Source of the DNA: Rhodobiaceae bacterium
Lineage (GTDB): Bacteria > Pseudomonadota > Alphaproteobacteria > Parvibaculales > Parvibaculaceae
Reading direction: 5' to 3'
DNA length: 64,000 nucleotides
Assembly: GCA_021404525.1 (NCBI GenBank)
Contig: JAAWWE010000001.1
Coordinates: 496,001 to 560,000 of the forward strand
Under the pieces are notes generated by a model that searched no databases, was not told the origin of the DNA, and saw nothing but the letters and a program-made list of their open reading frames with translations. Both the position numbers and the translations under genes were made by a program. This document shows, one piece after another, positions 24,154 to 34,155 of this stretch; position 1 is the stretch's first letter, and the number at the start of each line of letters is the position of its first letter.

Positions 24154-25566
24154 TTAGACGGAGTAGTACATGTCGAATTCAACCGGGTGCGGCGTCATTT
24201 CGAAACGTTCAATCTCTTCCATCTTCAGTTCGATGTAGCCGTCGATCTGCTCATTGGTGAACACATCACCTTTCGTCAGATAGTCACGGTCAGCATCAAG
24301 GCTTTCAACAGCTTCGCGAAGCGAGCCCGCAACTGTCGGGATGTCTGCCAGCTCTTCTGGTGGAAGGGCGTACAGGTCCTTGTCCATTGGGTCGCCTGGA
24401 TCGATCTTGTTCTGGATGCCGTCAAGGCCAGCCATCATCATCGCAGAGAAGGCGAGGTATGGGTTGGCGGTTGGATCCGGGAAGCGGATTTCAATCCGCT
24501 TGGACGCTGGCGATGTGCCGTAAGGAATACGGCAGGAAGCTGAACGGTTGCGTGCAGAGTAAGCAAGCAGCACTGGCGCTTCATAGCCAGGAACCAGACG
24601 CTTGTAGGAGTTGGTGGAAGCGTTCGTGAACGCGTTCAGCGACTTAGCGTGTTTCAGAATACCGCCAATGTAGTGCATGCAGGTTTCTGAAAGGTCGGCG
24701 TAGCCATTGCCAGCAAATGTTGGCTTGCCGTCTTTCCAGATTGACTGGTGACAGTGCATGCCCGTGCCGTTGTCGCCGAAGACAGGCTTCGGCATGAAGG
24801 TAGCGGACTTGCCAAATGCGTGCGCCACATTGTGGATCGCATATTTGTAGATCTGCAGATGGTCAGCAACTGTGGTGAGAGTCTGGAACTTCATGCCCAA
24901 CTCGTGCTGAGCAGCAGCCACTTCGTGGTGATGCTTTTCAACTTCAACGCCCATCTCAGCCATCGTGGAGAGCATCTCGGAACGAAGGTCCTGCGCGCTG
25001 TCGATTGGATTGACTGGGAAATAGCCGCCCTTTGTGCGTGGACGGTGGCCGAGGTTGCCCATCTCATATTCAGTGCCGGTATTGTCTGGCAGCTCAACGC
25101 TGTCGAGGACGAAGCCAGTATTGTAAGGCGTTGAAGAGAAGCGAACATCGTCAAACACGAAGAATTCTGCTTCAGGCCCGAAATAGCATGTGTCGCCAAT
25201 GCCGGTGCTCTTGAGATAGGCCTCTGCACGTTTTGCTGTGCCCCGCGGGTCGCGGTCATAGAGCTCACCTGTGTTTGGCTCAACAATGTCACAGAAGATC
25301 GCAAGTGTTGTCTGCGCATAGAACGGGTCGATCGTCGCGGTCGCGCAGTCAGGCATCAGGATCATGTCGGACTCGTTGATCGCTTTCCAGCCAGCGATTG
25401 AGGAGCCGTCGAACATCTGTCCATCGGTGAAGAAGTCTTCGTCTTCGATCATCGCAATGTCGAAGGTCACGTGCTGCATTTTACCGCGTGGGTCGGTGAA
25501 CCGAAGGTCCACATATTTCACGTCTTTGTCTTTGATTGTCTGTAGGACAGCGGCGGCATCGGCCAT
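24154..25566 (-). CDS. glnA: Glutamine synthetase type I
   Basis: 470-residue dodecameric enzyme that makes glutamine from glutamate, ammonia and ATP. Family blocks are [17 protein letters not shown], the ammonia/metal-binding [44 protein letters not shown], and [10 protein letters not shown]; the adenylylation site tyrosine lies in [10 protein letters not shown] near residue 397. These match the GSI-beta type, regulated by adenylyltransferase. It lies 92 bases downstream of glnB in the same direction, the usual alphaproteobacterial glnBA arrangement, and ends at a strong terminator. Confidence 0.97.
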   Translation of the reverse strand: MADAAAVLQTIKDKDVKYVDLRFTDPRGKMQHVTFDIAMIEDEDFFTDGQMFDGSSIAGWKAINESDMILMPDCATATIDPFYAQTTLAIFCDIVEPNTGELYDRDPRGTAKRAEAYLKSTGIGDTCYFGPEAEFFVFDDVRFSSTPYNTGFVLDSVELPDNTGTEYEMGNLGHRPRTKGGYFPVNPIDSAQDLRSEMLSTMAEMGVEVEKHHHEVAAAQHELGMKFQTLTTVADHLQIYKYAIHNVAHAFGKSATFMPKPVFGDNGTGMHCHQSIWKDGKPTFAGNGYADLSETCMHYIGGILKHAKSLNAFTNASTNSYKRLVPGYEAPVLLAYSARNRSASCRIPYGTSPASKRIEIRFPDPTANPYLAFSAMMMAGLDGIQNKIDPGDPMDKDLYALPPEELADIPTVAGSLREAVESLDADRDYLTKGDVFTNEQIDGYIELKMEEIERFEMTPHPVEFDMYYSV

Positions 25567-25658
25567 GGTGTTCTCTTTCCCTGCTGTGTCTCGTAAGTGA
25601 TGGCAGGCTTATGCCCACCGGTTGGATTTGCACAAACCCCAGAAAGGGGCGTGTGGTA

Positions 25659-26333
<675 letters not shown>

Positions 26334-27518
26334 ATGCGGCCAGGAAACACAATCTTCTCGGGGCTCGGCACAACAATCTTTACCACTATGTCGGCGATGG
26401 CGATGGAGCATGGCGCCATCAATCTGGGGCAGGGGTTCCCCGATGACGAAGGACCGGTGGAGCTTAGAGAAAAGGCGGCTCAGGCGGTCATGGCAGGCCC
26501 CAATCAGTACCCGCCCTCTATGGGCGTCCCGGAGCTTCGACAAGCTGTCGCAGATCATGACACGCGCTTCTATGGCCTAGAGGTTGACTGGGCGACAGAG
26601 ACCCTCGTCACCTCTGGCGCGACAGAAGCGTTGGCCGATTGTTTTTTGGCACTTTTGAACGTAGGGGACGAGGCGATCCTCATTGAGCCTTTTTATGACT
26701 CTTATCTGCCCATGGTTGAGGCGACAGGTGCGCGGGCTGTGACAGTTGGACTGGAAGTCCCGCATTGGGACCTCGACCTCGAAGCATTGGCTGCGGCATT
26801 TTCTGACAAGACCAAACTCATTGTGGTCAACACACCCATGAACCCCACTGGCAAGGTGTTCACAAAAGCCGAACTGCAGGGCATCGCAGACCTGGCGGTG
26901 AAGCATGATGCATATGTGATTCTGGATGAAGTCTATGAGCACCTGGTTTATTCCGGTGCGGCCCACGAGACGATGATGGCGCTTCCCGGTATGCGCGAGC
27001 GCTGCGTGCGGATTGCCTCAGCCGGAAAGACTTTCTCTCTGACAGGTTGGAAGATCGGATATGTCACCGCGGCGCCGGATCTCTTGGCATTGGTCAACAA
27101 AGCCCACCAGTTTGTAACCTTCACGACACCGCCAGCATTCCAGCTAGCGGTTGCATGGGGGCTAAATAGTGGATTGGGCCAAGGCGACGCCTACTTCCAG
27201 AACCTCGCCACAGATCTGGAGCAGAAGCGAGATCTTCTATCCAAAGGGCTGGCGGCTGTTGGGTTTGATGTGGTGCGTGCAGACGGCACCTATTTCGTGA
27301 CAACCGACATCTCGGGCCTTCGCTATAACGGGACCGATCTGGATTTTTGCAAAGAAATCACCTCGAAGGCTGGCGTGAGCGCGATCCCTGTGAGCCCGTT
27401 CTATAAACCGAGCGAGGGAGGGTTAGGCATACCCCGAAACATGGTCCGCTTCTGTTTCTCAAAGCAACCTGAAGTGTTGGAAGAGAGTGTCTTCCGCCTA
27501 AAACGGTTTTTCGGATGA
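26334..27518 (+). CDS. PLP-dependent class I/II aminotransferase
   Basis: 394 residues, fold-type I. It has INLGQGFPDDEGPVELRE near residue 30, NQYPPSMGVPELRQAV, the cofactor-binding NTPMNPTGKVFT and DEVYEHLVYSG, and the Schiff-base lysine in SAGKTFSLTGWKIGY. The start pattern resembles YbdL/KAT-type enzymes that transaminate methionine, kynurenine or aromatic residues. The exact amino donor is not decided. The next gene overlaps its stop by 4 bases. Confidence 0.92.
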   Translation: MRPGNTIFSGLGTTIFTTMSAMAMEHGAINLGQGFPDDEGPVELREKAAQAVMAGPNQYPPSMGVPELRQAVADHDTRFYGLEVDWATETLVTSGATEALADCFLALLNVGDEAILIEPFYDSYLPMVEATGARAVTVGLEVPHWDLDLEALAAAFSDKTKLIVVNTPMNPTGKVFTKAELQGIADLAVKHDAYVILDEVYEHLVYSGAAHETMMALPGMRERCVRIASAGKTFSLTGWKIGYVTAAPDLLALVNKAHQFVTFTTPPAFQLAVAWGLNSGLGQGDAYFQNLATDLEQKRDLLSKGLAAVGFDVVRADGTYFVTTDISGLRYNGTDLDFCKEITSKAGVSAIPVSPFYKPSEGGLGIPRNMVRFCFSKQPEVLEESVFRLKRFFG

Positions 27519-28177
27519 GCGAGCCACTTCGCCGAGACGCTCTTAGCGGTGATCCAAAATGGCTTGTCGTATTTCTGCATGGGTTGGGATCTAACGGTGC
27601 GGACCTCATGTCCTTCGCCGACTATTGGGCAAAGTCCATGCCGGATGTTGCCTTCTCTGCACCGTCAGCGCCAACGCCGTGCCCGGACGCACCCGGTGGC
27701 TTTCAATGGATACCTAAACTACCGCCCGGACATCCGCTTCTGTTTCCAGAGGTGGAAAACGCTGCAGATGACCTTCAGCCAATCCTTGGCCACGAGCTCA
27801 CTGTCGCAGGTCTAACGCCAGACAGACTCGCACTGGTGGGCTTCTCACAAGGGACGCTGATGACCTTGCATGCAGGCCTTCGCCGTGCAGTCGCGCCTGC
27901 GGCATTGCTTGGGTATGCAGGTGGATTGGTGGGCCGGGATCGGTTAGCAGAGGAGATAACCTGCAAGCCACCGGTGATGCTCGTCAATGGCGATGCCGAT
28001 CCAATGGTTCCCGCTTCTGCGCAGGCTCCGGCGCTGGAAGCACTTCAGGATGTCGGGGTTGTTGCCGCTGGTCAGATCATGCCCGGCCTGGATCACAGTG
28101 TGAATGCGGACGCACTTATTCTGGGTGCCCGCTTCCTCCTGAGTGCATTCGACTATCGCGAAAAGAATCCAGTTTAG
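27515..28177 (+). CDS. Alpha/beta hydrolase (phospholipase/carboxylesterase family)
   Basis: 220 residues of the esterase D/YpfH-like family. The oxyanion start FLHGLGSNGADLMSF, the nucleophile elbow GFSQGTLM with its serine, the acid region NGDADPMVP, and the histidine in PGLDHSVNADAL form the catalytic triad. No signal peptide, so cytoplasmic. It starts with ATGA overlapping the aminotransferase stop, so the two are translated together; the substrate is not known. Confidence 0.9.
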   Translation: MSEPLRRDALSGDPKWLVVFLHGLGSNGADLMSFADYWAKSMPDVAFSAPSAPTPCPDAPGGFQWIPKLPPGHPLLFPEVENAADDLQPILGHELTVAGLTPDRLALVGFSQGTLMTLHAGLRRAVAPAALLGYAGGLVGRDRLAEEITCKPPVMLVNGDADPMVPASAQAPALEALQDVGVVAAGQIMPGLDHSVNADALILGARFLLSAFDYREKNPV

Positions 28178-28327
28178 GTTGTCTCGCTTTCATCCCGGCC
28201 GCACCTCTACAGTTAGTGAGGCAGGTTGGGGTGTTGTGCAGACCACGGGACAATCTGTCCTAAGCAGATCCTTTCTTCTGTGTGCAATTGGTTGCATCAT
28301 CGCCGGACCAAAAGAGCTGGAGTCACC

Positions 28328-28759
28328 ATGATGAAACTGATCTTGCGTGCGAACCTGTTTGTGCTGGGCGTCGCAGCAATTGGTATCGGGTTGTCTATGT
28401 TGTTTCTGGGGTCTGATGCCACGGGGCAGTTCTTTGCAGCAATCATCAATTCCTTTCTGTCTGATCCACAAGAACTCAATGGCCTGTCATCGCCCAATGT
28501 CGATTCCGAGCTTCGGTTCTATTCTGTCTTTTGGGTGGCGTACGGAATTATTGTGCTTCGAGCTGCAAACAGCCTTGATGAGAACTTTAGACTTGTTCCC
28601 ATTTTGGCAGGGTTGTTCTTCGCAGGTGGTGCAGGTCGACTTCTGTCTGCTATGGCGGTGGGACAACCGCATCCGCTTTTCACCGTACTTATGATGGCCG
28701 AATTGGTGTTACCACTATTGCTGATAGCCCTGTGGGTGGGTATCAATCGTCTGCGCTAG
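28328..28759 (+). CDS. DUF4345 family small membrane protein
   Basis: 143 residues with about four predicted helices (residues 4–25, 62–80, 88–105, 112–138). NVDSELRFYSVFWVAYGI is the recognisable family segment. Function unknown. ATG 28328 (MMKLIL) is preferred because the upstream frame is hydrophilic and lacks a ribosome-binding site. Its 3' end overlaps the convergent glutaredoxin-fusion gene by 4 bases. Confidence 0.7.
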   Translation: MMKLILRANLFVLGVAAIGIGLSMLFLGSDATGQFFAAIINSFLSDPQELNGLSSPNVDSELRFYSVFWVAYGIIVLRAANSLDENFRLVPILAGLFFAGGAGRLLSAMAVGQPHPLFTVLMMAELVLPLLLIALWVGINRLR

Positions 28760-29418
28760 GCGGCTGCTGCTTTCCTGCGTCGGCCAAACCACTTGGACGG
28801 AGAGAGTGACGAGCGGGCCCGATCTACCTGCGGCTCGACTTTGACGCCAAGCTTTTCAGAAAGCTGATCGGCCCCACCAATATATTCTCCATCGAGCCAA
28901 ATCTGCGGAACCGTAACGGGGGTCTTCTCTCCAATGTGAGCTTTGACGCGGGGAAACATTTCATACATCCGGCCAGGGTTCTTCACCACATCATGATAGC
29001 TGTACTTAATTCCGGCTTCGTCGAGATATTTTTTGGCGCGGGTGCAATGCGGGCAGCTTTCTTTGCCGAACAGTTGATTGCCTTTAACCGGAAATCTCTC
29101 AGTCGCGAGGTTCATGACCTTTTCCGCCAAGACGCCGCGGTTTAATGCTTCGCCCTCTGACACAACTTCGTCGTCGACCAAGACGATCGGCGCATGCCAG
29201 GCACCTTTGCGGAGTGGCTTCCACCATTCTGACAGCCATTCACGGACATCAAGTTCGACAGGCACGCCGTCCAGCTCGTTTGCTATCGTGTCTTCAATAA
29301 TGTCGACGGTAAGCGCGCATTCGCCACAAGGGATCTTCACTTTGAACGGTCCCCATTGTCCCGCCCAGCGATAGAGGGTGATTTTGATTGGGGTGGGAGA
29401 TGTTTCCTGGTCGGTCAT
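28756..29418 (-). CDS. Two-domain thioredoxin-fold protein with C-terminal glutaredoxin
   Basis: 220 residues. The C-terminal half (about 112–195) is a glutaredoxin with active-site CPHC (122–125), TVPQIW (169–174) and GGAD glutathione-binding residues. The N-terminal half begins IKITLYRWAGQWGPFKVKIP followed by CGEC (31–34), a second CxxC in a thioredoxin-like context of its own. A basic C-terminal tail ends the protein. ATG 29418 is used; the longer frame is not conserved in appearance. It probably reduces protein or glutathione disulphides in the cytoplasm. Confidence 0.8.
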   Translation of the reverse strand: MTDQETSPTPIKITLYRWAGQWGPFKVKIPCGECALTVDIIEDTIANELDGVPVELDVREWLSEWWKPLRKGAWHAPIVLVDDEVVSEGEALNRGVLAEKVMNLATERFPVKGNQLFGKESCPHCTRAKKYLDEAGIKYSYHDVVKNPGRMYEMFPRVKAHIGEKTPVTVPQIWLDGEYIGGADQLSEKLGVKVEPQVDRARSSLSPSKWFGRRRKAAAA

Positions 29419-29612
29419 GGCACAGCCTTTGTTGAGGTCACTCAGTAGATACGTATGCGCATCTGAAATCCAATTGAACCCGATTAACATTTCTGTGAAA
29501 GCGTATGAGTGGCGCAAAACGCGACGTCATATCGGCGCACTGGACAGCGGTAGGCCTATCGTTATCTTCACGGGCAATTGGTCATGAGAGCGAAACAAAC
29601 GGGAGTTATCGG

Positions 29613-31148
29613 ATGATAGATCCGCGCACGCCCATCCTGGTTGGATGTGGGCAGGTAGTTCAAAAAGAAAAAGATCTCGACAAGGTTAAAGACCCTGCCT
29701 CGCTAATGGCGGATGCCGCAAAGCTCGCGCTTGCAGATACAACAATCGCTGAATTGACCGGCAAACTCGACACCATCACCTGCACCCGTTTTGTGATCGA
29801 CAGTCCCGGCAGTCGTGAGCTTCCGATCAATCAATACGCCAATCTGCCTCAAACGCTTGCGAACAAGCTTGGGGCAACACCAGCAAACACCTGCTATGGC
29901 CCAACCGGCGGCAACACGCCTCAACTGCTGGTGAATTATACAGCGGAAAAAATTGCGGAAGGCGATCAGGACGTGGTGCTCCTCGCCGGCGTTGAATGTT
30001 TTGGGTCGATGCAGAAGCTCCTCATGGCAGGCAAAACACCAGAAAGCTGGAACGATGATCCCGGCGGCACCCGGATCGACATCGGATACGAAAAAGAAGG
30101 GGCGACCAAGGTCGAGAACCTTCACAAGCTTCAGCATCCGGTGAATTGCTATCCGCTCTTTGAAAATGCGCTTCGCGGAGAAGCTGGCCGGTCTGTCAAA
30201 GACCATCAAATGTTCATTGGCGAATTGATGTCGCCCTTCACAAAGGTTGCCGCGGCGCACCCTCAGGCCTGGTTCCCGATTGAAAGAACGCCTGAAGAGA
30301 TTGCCACACCAACCGATGCCAACCGTTATGTCGGCTATCCCTACACGAAATATATGAACGCTATTATGGCGGTCGATCAGGCAGCAGCTGTTGTCATGAT
30401 GTCGGTTGAGAAAGCCCGCGAACTGGGCGTGCCGGAGGACAAATGGGTCTATCTCCACGGCTCAGGCGATGCGAACGACCACTGGTTCTTGACGGAGCGC
30501 CAGAACTTTCATTCAAGCCCTGCCATCCGGATGATGGGGCAGAAAGCCTTTGCACAGGCTGGTTGGTCGATTGATGAAATTGACATCATGGATCTCTATT
30601 CCTGTTTCCCGAGTGCCGTACAAATTGGCATGAAGGAGCTGGGCATCAAAGTTGGTGATCCACGCTCTCTGACCGTCACCGGTGGATTGCCTTATTTTGG
30701 CGGTGCAGGAAACAACTACGTCATGCACTCCATCGCCACCATGGTTGAAAAGCTTCGGGCCAATCCCGGCAAGAAGGGCATGTGTACGTCGAACGGCTAC
30801 TATGTGACGAAGCACGGCATCGGCCTCTATTCCACAACACCTACCGAGGGACCCTGGAAAAGGGAGAACCCCGCGACCTATCAGGCTGAACTTGATGCGA
30901 TGGACCACCCGCGCGTGGAAGAAAAACCAAACGGTGCCGCGAAGATCGAAACCTTCACCGTCATGCATGGACGCAATGGGCCGGAATTCGGCATTGTGAT
31001 GGGGCGGTTGGATGCAGACAATGCTCGGTTCGTATCACACGTAACCGCAGAGGCGGACATTCAGAGCCTGCTCAATCAGGAAAGCCTCGGCCGTCCGGGC
31101 ACCGTTGAGAATACGGACACAGGACTCAACGTCTTCACGCTCTCATAG
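29613..31148 (+). CDS. Acetyl-CoA acetyltransferase (thiolase superfamily)
   Basis: 511 residues, matching the SCP-x-like thiolases often annotated as acetyl-CoA acetyltransferase. It starts TPILVGCGQVVQKEKDLDK and has NTCYGPTGGNTPQ with the likely acyl-binding cysteine, then MDLYSCFPSAVQIGM and the TGGLPYFGGAGNNYVMHS block; the C-terminal part carries a thiolase-C/OB-like segment (FTVMHGRNG). GGGAG precedes ATG 29613 by 7 bases. It could degrade or build acyl-CoAs; the canonical thiolase CxG motif is not where expected, so activity should be viewed cautiously. Confidence 0.85.
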   Translation: MIDPRTPILVGCGQVVQKEKDLDKVKDPASLMADAAKLALADTTIAELTGKLDTITCTRFVIDSPGSRELPINQYANLPQTLANKLGATPANTCYGPTGGNTPQLLVNYTAEKIAEGDQDVVLLAGVECFGSMQKLLMAGKTPESWNDDPGGTRIDIGYEKEGATKVENLHKLQHPVNCYPLFENALRGEAGRSVKDHQMFIGELMSPFTKVAAAHPQAWFPIERTPEEIATPTDANRYVGYPYTKYMNAIMAVDQAAAVVMMSVEKARELGVPEDKWVYLHGSGDANDHWFLTERQNFHSSPAIRMMGQKAFAQAGWSIDEIDIMDLYSCFPSAVQIGMKELGIKVGDPRSLTVTGGLPYFGGAGNNYVMHSIATMVEKLRANPGKKGMCTSNGYYVTKHGIGLYSTTPTEGPWKRENPATYQAELDAMDHPRVEEKPNGAAKIETFTVMHGRNGPEFGIVMGRLDADNARFVSHVTAEADIQSLLNQESLGRPGTVENTDTGLNVFTLS

Positions 31149-31173
31149 AAATGAGAAGCAAAAGTCATCTGGC

Positions 31174-31200
31174 AAAGGCGGCTCCCAGAGCCGCCTTTTT
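31174..31200. terminator. Bidirectional terminator between thiolase and PhyH genes
   Basis: GGCGGCTC (31177–31184) and GAGCCGCC (31188–31195) pair with a CCA loop; five T follow on the plus strand and AAA precedes, giving a U-run on the minus strand too. It lies between two convergent stops at 31148 and 31202. Confidence 0.9.
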
Positions 31201-31201
31201 G

Positions 31202-31990
31202 TTATCCGCCAACCGAGGGATCAAACAGGCCGAGGGACCCGTGCGGTTTGAAACCAAGCAGGTCTCTTATCTCCTCGGGCATGTTGGCAGCAATGTCTGC
31301 TGGTGTGTCAAGGAACATGTTCTCTTCCTGGCGCAGCCAGCCTAAGCCGTAAGAGAGTATGATGCCGTAGCGCCAATCCTGCGAAACGTTGGCAGCTGCG
31401 GCATGCAGTGTGCCACCCGTCCACAGAAGGACGGATCCAGCGGGCATCTCCGCATTCAATATCTCGTCAGGCTCAGCAGTTCTTTCCGCTTCCCATTTGT
31501 GGCTCCCAGGAACGATCAACGTTGCGCCGTTGTCTTTGCGGAAGTCAGTGAGTGCCCACATGGCTGACATAACGAGATTTGGTCGGGGTATAGGAAAATA
31601 GTCAAACGGATCGCTCTCCCGATGGAGAACCTGCGCACGAGCACCAGGTCCTATTTCCAGAGCCGCAGTAACATGCAGATGGTAGGATTCACAATTGCTG
31701 CCTAGGTGCTCCGCGACAACGTTGTTGACTGTCGAGTGCAAGGCCAAAGGGTGTGTGCTGGGAGAACGGGCGATGAGCGCAATGACGCGCCGTGTGTTCG
31801 CCGGGTAGAAACCCTCAGGGTCGTCCATCTCCAAAGGAGCGGCCTCCATATGTGGCCGCAACTCCTGTTTTATCGCGCTGATGTTTTCGGCACTCTGGGC
31901 ATTATGAATAACGACAGCACCCGCATCCTCAAATGCGGAGGCTATGGACTGTGACTTGTCCTTTGAGTCGAACTCGGGAATGCTTGTCAT
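31202..31990 (-). CDS. Phytanoyl-CoA dioxygenase (PhyH) family protein
   Basis: 262 residues, an Fe(II)/2-oxoglutarate double-stranded beta-helix oxygenase. The first iron ligand region is QVLHRESDPFDYF, and the distal ligands are in GGTLHAAAANVSQDWRYGI (His plus the 2-oxoglutarate-binding Arg). Homologs hydroxylate acyl chains or small molecules such as ectoine and toxins; the substrate is not determined. ATG 31990 follows AAAGGTG. It is downstream of a cupin gene (47 bases), probably as one operon under the divergent TetR at 32542. Confidence 0.82.
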   Translation of the reverse strand: MTSIPEFDSKDKSQSIASAFEDAGAVVIHNAQSAENISAIKQELRPHMEAAPLEMDDPEGFYPANTRRVIALIARSPSTHPLALHSTVNNVVAEHLGSNCESYHLHVTAALEIGPGARAQVLHRESDPFDYFPIPRPNLVMSAMWALTDFRKDNGATLIVPGSHKWEAERTAEPDEILNAEMPAGSVLLWTGGTLHAAAANVSQDWRYGIILSYGLGWLRQEENMFLDTPADIAANMPEEIRDLLGFKPHGSLGLFDPSVGG

Positions 31991-32036
31991 TGGTACTGGC
32001 ACCTTTCATCGATGTCCGGGGCGCGCCGAAAGGCGT

Positions 32037-32402
32037 CTATGAAGTTTGATTCCCGATCGTCACGTAGCATTTGCGCGTCTTTTCCACGACGTGCCAGATA
32101 CCTTTCCAACCTTTGCGAATGCGCCCGCTTTCTCCAGGGTTCACGGTAACAAGGGAGCCATCCTCGTTGGTGATTTCGATTTTTCCGGTGATCACCGTAA
32201 AAACTTCGTCGGTAGGATAGTAAGGGACGTTGATTTTCCCGGGTTCGCCCACCCAGATGCCGGTTTGGACTACACCTTCTGCGGGGAACTGATCTGTCAC
32301 CCATGTTTCGGCGGTCGGGGTGCCCTCCACGACAATTTCTGCCGGGAACTGGGTTACGCCTTCGTGTCGACTGCTGCTCTCCTGGATCAAATCGATGTTC
32401 AT
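32037..32402 (-). CDS. Cupin domain protein (EutQ/DUF861 type)
   Basis: 121-residue single-domain cupin. The conserved core is GIWVGEPGKINVPYYPTDEV followed by FTVITGKIEITNEDGSL then VNPGESGRIRKGWKGIWHVVEKTRK. Residues that would coordinate metal in other cupins are largely absent, as usual for this subfamily. ATG 32402 is used; the upstream in-frame ATG 32474 lacks a good ribosome-binding site. First gene of the cupin–PhyH unit; divergent from the TetR gene at 32542. Confidence 0.8.
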   Translation of the reverse strand: MNIDLIQESSSRHEGVTQFPAEIVVEGTPTAETWVTDQFPAEGVVQTGIWVGEPGKINVPYYPTDEVFTVITGKIEITNEDGSLVTVNPGESGRIRKGWKGIWHVVEKTRKCYVTIGNQTS

Positions 32403-32476
32403 GCCAGACTTCCGTTCTTGGTTGCACGTTTGAAGGTCAATGCTTGTTGCCGAGGCATTTACAGAAAAACCCAAAT

Positions 32477-32489
32477 TTGGACATTTGTC
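32477..32489. promoter_or_regulatory. Weak palindrome between cupin and TetR genes
   Basis: The AT-rich intergenic segment holds GACATTTGTC within TTTGGACATTTGTCAAAA, with arms GACA/TGTC. It could be the operator for the neighbouring TetR protein, but the arms are short. Confidence 0.25.
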
Positions 32490-32541
32490 AAAAATTTTTG
32501 TAACTTAGTGTCTTAAAGAGGGTCACAGAAGGGCAAATGCA

Positions 32542-33102
32542 TTGGGCGTTGGGGACCAAAAGAAACAACTCATTCTGGATGCGGTGCTACGGGTGATCGC
32601 AGCTGAAGGAGTTGATGGTGTGACCCATCGCAGCGTTGGGGCTGAGGCGGGGGTTTCCCATGGTGTGGTGAGCTACCACTTTCCGACGCGAGACGAACTG
32701 GTCCTCAGATCCTTTGAGCATCATCTGGGGCAGGTCGAGGATTACGACGCAATCGTGAAATGGGACCACACGGATCGTATGACCAAAAGCCGGATCGTCG
32801 ATAACCTATGCGCGGCGGTGTCCCTTGATATGGCGGGCGCGGCTACGACGCGCGTCGAACAAGAGCTCATCTTGTACGCCAGCCGCCGCCCGGAGATCGC
32901 GGTAGTGTTTCGCGATTGGGAACAAAAGGTTATTGAGGCTTTGGCAGACAGTTTGCAGCGCGCGCGGTGTCGACATCCGCGTCTGACGGCGGCGATATTG
33001 CTCAGTCTCTCAAGGGGCTTTCTGCTTGAAAGCCTCACTGATCCGTCGCTCACCGAGGCTGATTTTCGCCGGCGGGCCAATGCAGTATTGGGGATCGACT
33101 GA
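32542..33102 (+). CDS. TetR-family transcriptional regulator
   Basis: 186 residues. The helix-turn-helix is clear: QLILDAVLRVIAAEGVDGV, then THRSVGAEAGVSHGVVSYHF. The C-terminal domain is of the TetR_C_33/39 kind (LYASRRPEIAVVFRDWEQKV). No in-frame ATG is available upstream; TTG at 32542 is the only plausible start. Divergent from the cupin–PhyH operon and probably its repressor. Confidence 0.88.
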   Translation: MGVGDQKKQLILDAVLRVIAAEGVDGVTHRSVGAEAGVSHGVVSYHFPTRDELVLRSFEHHLGQVEDYDAIVKWDHTDRMTKSRIVDNLCAAVSLDMAGAATTRVEQELILYASRRPEIAVVFRDWEQKVIEALADSLQRARCRHPRLTAAILLSLSRGFLLESLTDPSLTEADFRRRANAVLGID

Positions 33103-33125
33103 AAACTCGGCGCTTCCGAAGGTCG

Positions 33126-33485
33126 TCACCAAAGCCATGTTTCAGGGTCAGGCACTGGTTCGTTGTCATTCATCCAAAAGAACCCTTTGACGTTCCGCAC
33201 GATCACCCAGATCGCAGTGGCGAACATTGTGAGCATGCCAATAACGAAGACGAACAAAATCGCGCTAACGGTGAAGTAAAGCAGGCCGATCCAAAACGTG
33301 CGTATCTGATAGGTGAAATGCGTTTCGGTTAAATCATTTGCGTCAGACCGCCTGAGATAGGCCATCACCAATCCGATAATGGTTGTGAGGCCACCTGTAA
33401 CAAATCCACCGAAATTCAGAAGATAGATGAGTTTGACGATATCGGAATTGTTGGAGCCACCGTTTGGACCGTTTTGCTCGGACAT
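33126..33485 (-). CDS. DUF4870 family small membrane protein
   Basis: 119 residues with three or so transmembrane helices (about 20–45, 60–85 and 88–108). KLIYLLNFGG and LTETHFTYQIRTFWIGLLY are the recognisable family parts. The function is unknown. GGAGGGAAT precedes ATG 33485. Divergent from a histidine phosphatase gene. Confidence 0.75.
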   Translation of the reverse strand: MSEQNGPNGGSNNSDIVKLIYLLNFGGFVTGGLTTIIGLVMAYLRRSDANDLTETHFTYQIRTFWIGLLYFTVSAILFVFVIGMLTMFATAIWVIVRNVKGFFWMNDNEPVPDPETWLW

Positions 33486-33582
33486 GCTATTCCCTCCGCA
33501 TTGACACATTGGAACGTTATTCGCCGTTGAGGGCCCTGTCGATAGGGTCGATAGATTTCCTCCTGCGGCATGGGAGTTTGGA

Positions 33583-34155
33583 ATGGCACGAATTTACATG
33601 ATCCGACATGGTGAAGCGGCAGCTGGCTGGAGTGAAGATAAAGACCCGGGGCTGTCTGACCTTGGGCGCGCTCAGTCAGAAGCTGCGGCAAAGGCCATCA
33701 TGTCCCGCGAAGCCTCAGCGCTACCGGTAATGTCGAGCCCTTTAAAACGCTGCCAGGAAACAAGCGTGCCGCTAGCAAACGCATGGGGACAGACTGCGGC
33801 TATTGAACCCAGAGTTGCCGAAATTCCCTCACCGGATCTTAGCCTCGAAGAACGCGGCGTCTGGTTGAGGCAGATCATGACCGGCACCTGGGCAGAAACC
33901 GAAGCACCTGTCGGCCATGATCTGAATCTCGTTGGGTGGAAGCAATCTGTGGTTGATGCCCTGCTCGAGCTGGAAACCGACACGGTGATCTTCTCTCACT
34001 TCATCGCGATCAACGCAGCCGTTGGTCATGCGTTGGATGATCCGCGCGTTATTTGTTTCCGGCCCGATAATTGTTCTGTCACGGTTTTTGAAACGCAAGG
34101 CACCAAGCTTTCTGTTCTTGAACAGGGCACCGAAGCTGAAACCAAGGTCAATTAG
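33583..34155 (+). CDS. Histidine phosphatase family protein (phosphoglycerate mutase-like)
   Basis: 190 residues. The N-terminal IYMIRHGEAAAGW carries the phospho-accepting RHGE; SSPLKRCQET supplies the second conserved Arg; the partner histidine is in FSHFIAIN. The family removes phosphates from sugars, nucleotides or proteins; the substrate is not determined (SixA- or GpmB-like are both possible). Its stop overlaps the convergent gene by 4 bases. Confidence 0.88.
   Translation: MARIYMIRHGEAAAGWSEDKDPGLSDLGRAQSEAAAKAIMSREASALPVMSSPLKRCQETSVPLANAWGQTAAIEPRVAEIPSPDLSLEERGVWLRQIMTGTWAETEAPVGHDLNLVGWKQSVVDALLELETDTVIFSHFIAINAAVGHALDDPRVICFRPDNCSVTVFETQGTKLSVLEQGTEAETKVN

Noticed and set aside
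29703-30458. Minus-strand open frame inside the thiolase gene
   Set aside because: A shadow frame; the thiolase on the plus strand has clear family motifs.
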